Assembly: GCA_000697335.1 (NCBI GenBank)
Contig: JNEM01015678.1
Coordinates: 1 to 10,468 of the forward strand
Reading direction: 5' to 3'
Source: Conidiobolus incongruus B7586
Taxonomy: Eukaryota > Entomophthoromycota > Entomophthoromycetes > Entomophthorales > Conidiobolaceae
DNA: 10,468 bases
Shown here piece after piece: positions 1 through 7,591 of the stretch (the stretch's first letter is position 1; every line of letters starts with the position of its first letter). The notes under the pieces are model-generated. The model saw nothing but the letters and a program-made list of their open reading frames with translations, had not been told where the DNA came from and did no database searches. Position numbers and translations under genes: made by a program.

Positions 1-858
1 TCAAAGTGATTTAATATTAATTATATAAGTATTTTATATATATTAAGGTTTAAACTTAAATTAATATATAAAATTATAAATTAAATCTTTTATAATTTAA
101 CATAAGATTAGAAAAGCTAAAATAACAATAAATATATGAAATTCATTAAGATATCACCAAAAGCAAAGGTTTTTATAATAAATCTTTATAGTTAATTAAT
201 TATTTAATTTTAAATTCCTATATGTAATTTTTTACCTAAAAACAAAACAAAATATTAAGTTAAATTAATATATTCCTTCCCATAAATTCTAATATATCAC
301 TATTTTATTGATATATATATTTATTTTAATAATAGATTATAATCGTATATATTTTTCTTATTTAATTATTAAAGATAAATTAATTGATAATAATTTTTAT
401 ATTATTTTTATTCTAGATTAAGGATCTTTATTATTATATATAACAATTATAAAATATATAAGGTTAATTAAATAAAAGATTTTTAATATATAAAAAATTA
501 GATAAAGCTATTATATATAATATATTAAAAAGGTACAATATATATAATAATAACTGTTTTAGGTAATTATAAGAGATGTTTTATAAAAAAAATCTTTACA
601 AATAAATTAAATTAGTTTGTGAAATATCAAATCTTAGTCTTTAATAAAAAGAATTTTTTAGGTATTAGAAGCTTACCAAAAATATAACAAAAAGTTATTA
701 ATAATAAAACAAAGTATTAATTATAAATTATGCATAAATTCCTATAAATTATATAATAATATTATTATCTATTTTAATTTTTAATTTTTAATTTTTAATT
801 TTACTATTACTTAATTTCTGTAGTAATATTATTTTATTCTATAAGTAAGATTTAAAAG
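1..858. other. AT-rich spacer with no gene
   Basis: Nearly all A and T on both strands, with stops in every frame and no open frame of useful length. The only structured piece is a short tandem repeat of a 7-base unit (TTTTTAA) at 772-802. I see no coding, RNA gene or element end here. Scattered slightly GC-richer words near 540-680 could be very old decayed sequence, but nothing is identifiable. Confidence 0.6.
772..802. repeat. Short tandem repeat of TTTTTAA
   Basis: About four and a half copies of the 7-base unit TTTTTAA in direct tandem. It is a simple-sequence tract of the sort expected by slippage in very AT-rich DNA; no function is suggested. Confidence 0.7.
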
Positions 859-1165
859 TTAGTATAATTCAAATATATATTGATTTAGATATTTGTTATA
901 TTAAGTATATTTTGAAATACTTTGGTTTATTCTTGACAGCTCGAGCGATAATTGATTTATTCATGATATATTGTATAAATATTATCAATTATGTATATAT
1001 TTCAATGTGTAATATTATAAAGTATTATTCTAAGCTGATTAGAATAAAAGAATAAGAATAATAAGTAAAAATGTCAACGTCAATTTAATATTAATTATAT
1101 TTATTACAAATAAAATTTTGTTTAACTACGATACATTTCTCAACAATTAGATGATATTTTAACCA
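859..1165 (+). pseudogene. Probable relic of a fourth GDSL hydrolase gene
   Basis: Two family blocks survive in the right order and strand. At 935-952 the bases GACAGCTCGAGCGATAAT match copy 2 at 16 of 18 positions and read DSSSDN against DSLSDN in the live copies; the same frame continues with an H and a YY pair at the spacing of HKLTFGYY. At 1129-1139 CGATACATTTC is identical to the copy 2 bases coding for the DTF of the catalytic DTFH block. Upstream, TTAGTATAA at 859-867 matches the start of the promoter core of the live genes. The relic spans about 300 bases against roughly 940 from promoter core to stop in a live copy, so most of the middle is gone, and the frame holds several stops. 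The catalytic His codon of the DTFH block is not preserved. The relic is old and cannot make an enzyme. AT-rich alignments can mislead; the GC-bearing words at 935-952 are the strongest evidence. Confidence 0.5.
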
Positions 1166-1302
1166 GCATCATATATAAATTTATACTAAAATCATTTAAA
1201 AAGGGTACCATTAAAAATATATTAAAATTAATTCAGTATAATACGTTTATCAAAATTCGAAAATTAATTAGGAAATTGACTCTGTATTAAATTAGCAAAA
1301 TA

Positions 1303-1509
1303 TCAAAATTTATCGAAATCATGGTCAGTTCTTATGAATTTAATCTCCAAAAATAGTTTCAATATTAAATTCAAAGTAGAGCAATAAAACACACTGACGA
1401 AAGATTTAGTTAAAGGACATGCAAAATGATACAAACAATTCAACTTCAATTTTGGTAATTTTGCAATATTGTTTAGACTACTAAGCAACAGATCCATTTC
1501 AATCATCAT
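1303..1509 (-). CDS. Unrecognised 68-codon open frame, possibly a decayed exon
   Basis: A small open frame on the - strand starting MMIEMDLLLSSLNN and ending at a stop after DHDFDKF. I do not recognise it. It has a leucine-rich first half (LLLSSLNNIAKLPKLKLN) and a Cys/Phe-rich middle (YHFACP, VFYCSTLNL), which loosely recalls a leucine-rich repeat, but no repeat period can be established. It lies in a patch that is less AT-rich than its surroundings, and coding-like words continue in the same frame on both sides beyond stops, for example DPNHIFFRF upstream. No signal peptide, promoter core or neighbour supports expression. The likeliest readings are a decayed exon of a lost gene or chance. 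It does not resemble the GDSL hydrolases around it and points the other way. Confidence 0.2.
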   Translation of the reverse strand: MMIEMDLLLSSLNNIAKLPKLKLNCLYHFACPLTKSFVSVFYCSTLNLILKLFLEIKFIRTDHDFDKF

Positions 1510-2198
1510 AATTCAATACTTTTAATGCTTGGTTAAATTTTAATATCAATATAAATGCAAAAATCGGAAAAATATATGATTTGGATCCTAATAATATAAT
1601 TGCCAAGTATACAAGTTAATTAATTTGAATATTTGGTACATATTTTTAAACCTTAATGATATAATAATTTCAGAATGTTTAAATCGAAAATGAATTAATT
1701 AGATATTAAAATATTCCAAATATATTTTATAAAAGAAATAATATATTAAAATTCTATTGGTTAATGAATATTATATTAAGATTAATAAAAGTATATTTTT
1801 TATATTAAAAATTTGAAAAATTTCTTTTTTGGAATTAAATTATATAATAAAATATTATTTGAAAACTAATAATACATTATAAAATTAATTAAAATGTATT
1901 CATATATTTAATTATCAAAATTTGAATAACAAGTATAATGTAAATATTTAGCAGAATATATATATATATATATTGTTATCTGATATTAGTATTGAATTAT
2001 ATAACTGTATATTTAGGTAGTAAATATTATATAGTATTATTAAAAAATATATATCTATATGTGACTATTTGAAATTATTTGTTGATTAATTCTGTAATTA
2101 ATTTTAAATGGCATTAATTTGAAAAGAATTATAGTACATAATTTTTAAATTGATGACAAATTGTAAATTAAATTGTATAAACTTAATGAAAATAATAA
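1510..2198. other. AT-rich spacer with no gene
   Basis: No open frame of useful length on either strand and no RNA gene seen. It contains a short AT dinucleotide run around 1956-1973. The part next to 1510-1620 is a little less AT-rich and may belong with the decayed frame on the - strand just before it. Confidence 0.5.
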
Positions 2199-2495
2199 GA
2201 TTGCTGTAAAAACTCTGTCGTTTACAGTCCCGAAGGTTTCAGAATGATTTTAATTGATAGTGGGGTTAGTATTGTTCGAAGTTATCTTTCTTTCGGATAA
2301 AATTTGTCAAGATTTGATTATGATAGGTATACAATAAAGTTTAGAAACCGGAGATATTTATTGCCACAAAATAAATTATATGTTTTTATAATATAGAAAA
2401 TGCAACTAAAAATATTAGTCACATATATAAAAGCATTATCTATTAACAAGAACATGCCTAATTTTATGCCTCATATATACAACAAAAATTGTTAA
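2199..2495 (+). pseudogene. Decayed coding-like frame of uncertain family
   Basis: One + strand frame reads as protein-like sequence for almost 300 bases with only about two breaks, in a patch much less AT-rich than its flanks. Visible words are YSPEGFRMILIDSG, then LSRFDYDRYTIKFRNRR, then a lysine-, isoleucine- and methionine-containing tail. Two weak family hints conflict. LIDSG at 2250-2264 recalls the active-site DSG/DTG of retropepsin-type proteases of LTR elements. DRY at 2322-2330 followed by a basic stretch recalls the end of helix 3 in rhodopsin-like receptors. Neither is supported by any second domain: no reverse transcriptase, no terminal repeats and no set of membrane helices are visible. 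I treat it as a fossil of unknown origin. It lies about 230 bases upstream of the copy 1 promoter and does not resemble the GDSL genes. Confidence 0.3.
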
Positions 2496-2731
2496 ATCGA
2501 TATTATATATAAGTGTATTTTATATTTATAATAATCATTGGCCTATTTATAGGACTGTATAATTGTTTGAATAATAAAAAATATATTTTAGTATTGGAAG
2601 TATCGTATGATTCTGACTCAATTTATCATTTTCAAATTTGAATCATTGTCAATGTACTGGCATAATTCGCAATGAACTAATATATTACATGAAAAAATTA
2701 GTTTTTATTAACAATATTTGCACAACATTGA

Positions 2732-2744
2732 TTAGTATAAATAG
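2732..2744 (+). promoter_or_regulatory. TATA-type core promoter of GDSL copy 1
   Basis: TTAGTATAAATAG, identical over 13 bases to the element in front of copies 2 and 3. The TATAAATA core begins 55 bases before the ATG at 2791, a normal distance for a TATA box with a start site 25-35 bases downstream. Its survival shows the broken copy could still be transcribed. Confidence 0.75.
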
Positions 2745-2790
2745 TTGATTTTGTCTTCAAGATAATATATATTTTATTTAGTCCTGTATA

Positions 2791-3680
2791 ATGTATAATT
2801 TAGTCATATTGATATTGTTCTATTTTAAATGCATTACTTGCGAATTGAAATTAATTTGTTTAATATTTTTAGGCGATAGTTTGAGTGATCCTGGAAATTT
2901 ACACAAATTGACTTTTGGTAAGGTACCTGATAATCGGTACTATAATGGAAGATTTAGCAATGGTTTGGTATGGTCAGAGTATATTCAGAGATATATCGAT
3001 GTTACAAAGGCCGAAAACTTTGCGTTTGGCGGGGCTACCACTAATAACTTACTAACCTCTGTGAGCCCTATTGTTCCAAGCGTAAATCTTCAGATTGATT
3101 GGTTGAAATTCAAACCAGACTCATGTTACAACAGTCAAAATAAAAAGCATCTCGTGTCATATGTCGCAGGAGCGAATAACTATGTCAGATCAGATGTCAC
3201 ACCTGACCAAACCGTTCAAGATATTGAAAACCAATTACTCACCCTAATCCAACAATTAAAAGTTACTAATATATTTGTTACAGATATGCCACCAGTGTAT
3301 GAAACTCCAGCTTATACTGGCATATACCTAAATGCGAATGAGACTAGTCGTGCTTCCTCAACGATCCCGAGATTCGACAAAAAGTAGAAAGACACAATTC
3401 GCTGATGGATACCATGGTAAAATACTTACAAAGCAGCAATCTGAATGTGAATCTATATTATTGGAAGTTTGACCGCATTTGGAAAGCTGTTCAACAACTG
3501 AATCCCAACAAATCGTCAAGATGGAATATGAAATATCCCTGCTTTGACGAAATAAAAAAGAATGATGGGTGTAAAAGTCAAGATTACTTTTTCTTTGATA
3601 CTTTTCACCCCATTACCCAAGTTCACGATTTTATAGCTAAAGACATCTCCGAATTTTTAATTAATGAGTGGAAGTCTTAA
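2791..3680 (+). pseudogene. Secreted GDSL (SGNH) esterase/lipase, copy 1, frameshifted
   Basis: GDSL hydrolases cleave ester bonds with a Ser-Asp-His triad. Reading starts at 2791 with a hydrophobic signal peptide (residues 1-17), then GDSLSD with nucleophile Ser30, the block II Gly81 in GGATT, and the oxyanion GANN (127-130). A reading shift at about 3350-3352 sends the protein into 11 unrelated residues and a stop at 198. Aligned to copies 2 and 3 exactly one base is missing: the next frame carries on without further damage through VERHN and the Cys pair to the catalytic Asp (3597-3599) and His (3606-3608) of DTFHPI, ending at 3680. The span of 890 bases is one short of the 891 of both intact copies. 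The 198-residue product lacks the catalytic Asp and His and should be inactive. There is no homopolymer or slippery heptamer at the site. A GT...AG pair at 3347-3387 could be modelled as a 41-base intron that restores the frame, but it would remove conserved coding sequence, so I think it false. A sequencing error remains possible. It is the most divergent of the three copies. Confidence 0.85.
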
Positions 3681-4413
3681 TCATTTCTATTATTTGGTTG
3701 TAATGAAATTATTAATAATTTTTTAATAATATATAAAAAAATAAACATAAATTCTTATTTCATTTTACTTGAAACTCTTAATATAATATTAATATTAAAA
3801 TTTTTTATATAATATCTAATTTTAATTAAATACCATTCAATATTAATTTTACAAATTTTTCAATATAGTATATTTAAATTAGTAATTTTTTTTAATTATA
3901 ATATGATAAATGAATGAAAGTAACATTGAAATATATATATATTAACTTATTTAAAATAAGGTTACTATTAAAAGAAAAAATGACACAATTATTATATTTT
4001 TGAAGTAAAATAAAATTTTTATATTATTAACTGTATTTAAAATTGCGATTCAGCTGTCAATCTATATGGTTATGAAATATCTCCAATTGATTAAAAGTAT
4101 CAATTTTAATATCGAAATATAAATATTGTTAATATTATTAAGAAAAATTTATTTATATATTTGTTATAAAAGAAATATATATTTTAGCTTAATTAATCAT
4201 AGAGTATATATCGAATTATTAAATGTTAACTATATTACATGACCATTAATAGACATCATTTAACCAAATGTGATTCTAATTTTTCAACAATAGATAATTT
4301 ATCTTTGGTCGTTAACAAATAACTTGTTTCAAAAATTAAGTCAAATCCAAAATGAGAACAGCCAAATTATGGATTCAAAATAAATAAAATTCATTTGAAA
4401 ATTCAAAATTGTA
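3681..4413. other. Spacer between copies 1 and 2, no gene
   Basis: AT-rich throughout, stops in all frames, no gene seen. It should hold the 3' end of the copy 1 transcript and the upstream control region of copy 2. A shared 10-base word TATTACATGA occurs here (about 4232-4243) and upstream of copy 1 (about 2685-2694), which may be chance or a common upstream element. Confidence 0.6.
3740..3745 (+). terminator. Possible polyadenylation signal of copy 1
   Basis: AATAAA sixty bases after the stop of copy 1. The hexamer is common by chance in DNA this AT-rich, and copies 2 and 3 have no equivalent at the same distance, so this is weak. Confidence 0.3.
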
Positions 4414-4427
4414 TTAGTATAAATAGG
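4414..4427 (+). promoter_or_regulatory. TATA-type core promoter of GDSL copy 2
   Basis: TTAGTATAAATAGG, the same as in front of copy 3 over 14 bases and as copy 1 over 13. TATAAATA begins 47 bases before the ATG at 4465, exactly the spacing found at copy 3. Confidence 0.8.
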
Positions 4428-4464
4428 TGTAATATATTTATTTTTAATATTTTAAATACTAAAA

Positions 4465-5355
4465 ATGCTTTGTATACTCTTTTCAGTACTATATTTCAAA
4501 GTAGTTGTTTGTAAAATACAGCTGGACTGTTTGATATTCTTTGGAGATAGCTTGAGCGATAATGGGAATTTACATAAATTGACTTTTGGATATTATCCAG
4601 ATGAGCGATATTACCAAGGGAGATATTCAAATGGGTTGGTATGGTCAGATTATATCCAGAAATTAATCAACGTTACTAAGGCAGAAAACTGGGCTTATGC
4701 GGGAGCGACTACAGATAACGGACTAACATATGTCAGCCCAATTATTCCAAGCGTGAATGCTCAGCTAAATTGGTTCAAATTGAAAGAGGATTCATGTTAT
4801 AATAATCCAACTCCAAACCACCTCGTATCTTACATAGCAGGAAGTAACAATTATGTCAGATCGAGTGTTACACCTGAGCAAACTATTGAAGATATTAGAA
4901 GGCATTTAGTCGAATTAATAGAAGATTTTCATTTTAAAAATATACTGGTTACTGATATTCCACCAATTCACGAAGTTCCTGCCTATACCGGAGTGCATGT
5001 CAAAGCAAATGAGACTAGTAAAAGCTTCTTGAACGATCCCGACATTGAAAAAAAAGTAGAGCGCCACAATAAACTCATGGATGATTTGGTAGAAGAATTG
5101 CGTGCAAAATATCCAGATATCAATATTTATTACTGGAAATTTTCAAACATTTGGGAGGATGCCAAAAAGCTAAATCCATTCAATTCTCCTCAATGGGATA
5201 CCCAGATGCCTTGCTTCGACGATATGAAGACCAATAACGGGTGTGAAAATGTCAAAGATTACTTTTTCTTCGATACATTTCACCCCATTACCCAAGCTCA
5301 CGAATTTATGGCTAAGAACATTTATGAATTATTAGAAAATCAGTGGAAACCTTAA
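4465..5355 (+). CDS. Secreted GDSL (SGNH) esterase/lipase, copy 2
   Basis: Intact 296-residue GDSL hydrolase, predicted to cleave ester bonds of lipids or other esters outside the cell. Residues 1-16 form a hydrophobic signal peptide (cut probably after VVVC), and the mature protein begins just before the first strand. Block I is FFGDSLSDNGN with nucleophile Ser29; block II is AGATT with Gly80; block III is GSNNY (126-130) with oxyanion Asn128; block V is DTFHPI with Asp270 and His273. Conserved Cys22, Cys111, Cys250 and Cys260 may form disulfides. NVT (69-71) and NET (182-184) are possible N-glycosylation sites. The length fits the compact fungal type of SGNH enzymes related to plant GDSL lipases. 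There are no introns. The start at 4465 has A at -3 and the proper distance from the TATA box. It shares 74 % of residues with copy 3. Substrate is unknown: phospholipids, triacylglycerols or acetylated sugars are all possible for the family. Confidence 0.93.
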   Translation: MLCILFSVLYFKVVVCKIQLDCLIFFGDSLSDNGNLHKLTFGYYPDERYYQGRYSNGLVWSDYIQKLINVTKAENWAYAGATTDNGLTYVSPIIPSVNAQLNWFKLKEDSCYNNPTPNHLVSYIAGSNNYVRSSVTPEQTIEDIRRHLVELIEDFHFKNILVTDIPPIHEVPAYTGVHVKANETSKSFLNDPDIEKKVERHNKLMDDLVEELRAKYPDINIYYWKFSNIWEDAKKLNPFNSPQWDTQMPCFDDMKTNNGCENVKDYFFFDTFHPITQAHEFMAKNIYELLENQWKP

Positions 5356-5605
5356 TTGGCTAAAATTTGTTTATTTTTGTGATTTACTTGCTAAGCCTCA
5401 TAATTTTTAATCTTATCAATTGACAATTTTGGAAAGTGTATTTCAATTAAATTATCTATATATTATTTACTTTATAATATTATTTTGGCTATTAATTCAA
5501 GCTCATATCATTATGATAATCTATAACCTATTTAGAATTTGAAATTTAAAAATATTAGATTGATGATTAATTGTATTATAAAAATAATTTTTTACAAATT
5601 ATTGC

Positions 5606-5667
5606 AATATTGATAAAGTTTGTTTCACTTAAGATACTCTCTTTATCAAACTTTGAATATCAATATT
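5606..5667. repeat. Imperfect inverted repeat (stem of 17 pairs)
   Basis: AATATTGATAAAGTTTG at 5606-5622 pairs with 5647-5667, all 17 bases matched apart from a four-base bulge (5655-5658) in the second arm; the loop is 24 bases. An alternative perfect 9-base pairing TTGATAAAG / CTTTATCAA (5610-5618, 5641-5649) overlaps it. The AAAGTTTG part makes chance less likely than for a pure AT palindrome. It might be the remains of a small inverted-repeat element or a transcript hairpin downstream of copy 2. Confidence 0.5.
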
Positions 5668-6007
5668 AGATTTAATATAAATTTTATTCAACTAACCTCT
5701 CATAACATATATAATTATAATATTTAAAATTTTCAATATATTATAATTAATTTATTCTGGAAAAATGATCAGGAATTGAATAGTTATAAATTGAAACTAA
5801 GCACCTTTCATATCATTTTAATCAGGACAGCTTACACTAAGATTTTTCCTTTTGTTAATAATATGAATGAAATAAATATTTGAATTATGTTACTATAATA
5901 TAATTCATGAATAATATAATACAATATAATATAGTATAAGACCAAAGGTTTGTAAATTATTATCGATATCATCAAACATAAATTATAATATAATAAGTGA
6001 AAGATTG

Positions 6008-6053
6008 TCCGAATTCCAGCTTCAAAGAGCTATTAATTCATTTAGAATTCGGA
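6008..6053. repeat. Short inverted repeat TCCGAATTC / GAATTCGGA
   Basis: Perfect 9-base arms at 6008-6016 and 6045-6053 with 28 bases between. The arms are markedly less AT-rich than the surrounding DNA, so chance pairing is less likely than elsewhere here. No element or gene is visible around it. Confidence 0.5.
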
Positions 6054-6102
6054 AAGTAAATAAAATTAAGAATTTTATTCAAAATTTTTATTAAATATAC
6101 TA

Positions 6103-6124
6103 ATATATATATATATATATATAT
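6103..6124. repeat. AT dinucleotide microsatellite
   Basis: Eleven uninterrupted AT units. Likely to vary in length between isolates; no other meaning is suggested. Confidence 0.85.
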
Positions 6125-7540
6125 GTTGTGATTTATAAGATCTTTCAATATAGTTGATAGTATATTATTTAAATAGTTAATTCAATGAATGTTATAATCT
6201 ATCAAATAGTATTGCTTTAACTATCCAATCGAGATGGATGGGTAATTTTGAAATGCAACATATATAATATTCCAAATTACAAGTGATATAAATTTAGATT
6301 TTTTAATCATATTTGAAATTAATTAAAAATAACTAAAATAATCCACTACCTTGAATAATATTCAAATAGATATATCTTTAACAATTTCTGATTTTAATAA
6401 TTTCTAGTTGTAATTGGTTAATTTAAAATAGGCAATATTAAATAATATCAAACTAATATGTAGTTTTATTATTTTATTATTAAATACTAATTATTGATAT
6501 TTATAATTTAATATTCCTTATTTAGCATTTTTAGCTTGATATATGGATCTTTTAGTACATTGTTATTTATATATTTTTGTACTATAATATTGAATGAAAT
6601 TTTTGTACAATATATTATATATTTATTCTAGAACAAATTTAATATGGTTTCCTATCATATATTAAAAACATCGTTATATGTAAAATATTCAAATCGCATA
6701 TCACATTATATGAAATTATAAGATCGTCATTCTTACATAACAATAATACTAGCCATTATAAAGTTTATGATCTTGATAAAATTTTAGAATTATTTAAATA
6801 TTCCTTTGGAATATAAAATGGATATATTTGATTAAAATACATCAGCGCCAAAATTGATCCAATATTTTAATTTCCTCATATTTGATGAAGTTTTAACAAG
6901 TTTTCTCGGATCAAATTTATGAAATAGATTTTTATCGATATATTTGAATAGTATAGTGTAACCATTAATCTATATATATAAACGTATACTTGTTAATGAA
7001 ATTCATTACATAATATATAAATTTTAAATCAATTTAATAAGATAGCTTTCATTTAAATAATTGCTAAATATAATTTATTAACTATTCAATCTTATCTTTT
7101 ATATAAATATTATATATATATTTTTAAATTTTCATTATTAATCTCAGGAGTTTTCCCCCTTATTCCCTGTAATATTAAATATATTACAAAATGACAATAA
7201 TTCAAGCCATTTATTTTTTTTAAAGTTATTATAATGATTTTTTATATTAAATCTTAACTAGTTTAAAGTTCTTGGTAAAATTTGCAAAGGTCAATAAAGT
7301 ATAATTTGTTTTTGTAAAATTCTATTATAATTATATTTTCCCTAATAATATATTCATTTTACAGATCTTAAAATATTGATTTTAGTTAAAAGTGGTCCAT
7401 TTTTTATTATTATATATTTTATTGGGTTTCGCCACTGTTTTAATTAAATTGATTGGCTTTATCAAATATCACTTTTGTGAACTTGTTCCTTTTCGATTTA
7501 GACATATATGGGTTTTTAATGTATATAGATTAGATAAAGT

Positions 7541-7554
7541 TTAGTATAAATAGG
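7541..7554 (+). promoter_or_regulatory. TATA-type core promoter of GDSL copy 3
   Basis: TTAGTATAAATAGG. TATAAATA begins 47 bases before the ATG at 7592, the same as copy 2. It begins only 14 bases before the ATG at 7559, which would put that codon upstream of any start site 25-35 bases after the TATA box. This element therefore decides the start of copy 3. Confidence 0.8.
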
Positions 7555-7591
7555 CATTATGTATCCATATTTTTCATTTTTTAATTTTCAA

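Larger units (their letters stand above)
5356..7540. other. Long spacer between copies 2 and 3
   Basis: About 2.2 kb without a credible gene. It holds two inverted repeats and an AT microsatellite, listed separately, and a small C-rich patch around 7143-7168. The last 120 bases, less AT-rich, should be the upstream control region of copy 3; a reverse CCAAT (ATTGG) lies at 7452-7456, about 90 bases before the TATA core. Short words resembling GDSL blocks occur near 5826 and 6643 but are too weak to call. Confidence 0.6.

Noticed and set aside
2255-2300. tRNA-like B box (GTTCGAA)
   Set aside because: No matching A box or cloverleaf could be formed around it.
3340-3360. Programmed frameshift in copy 1
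   Set aside because: No slippery heptamer precedes the shift, and the intact paralogues need no shift.
3347-3387. A 41-base GT...AG intron in copy 1
   Set aside because: It would join the frames, but the bases inside code for the SFLNDP...KVE stretch conserved in both intact copies, the donor GTCGTG is poor, and the other copies have no intron.
3405-3680. Separate small gene starting at the internal ATG at 3405
   Set aside because: It is the C-terminal part of copy 1 in the shifted frame, lacking signal peptide and nucleophile, and it aligns without gap to the ends of copies 2 and 3 except for one residue.
5824-5850. Possible GDSL start block reading DSLH
   Set aside because: Similarity stops after about 15 bases and the expected following residues and promoter core are absent.
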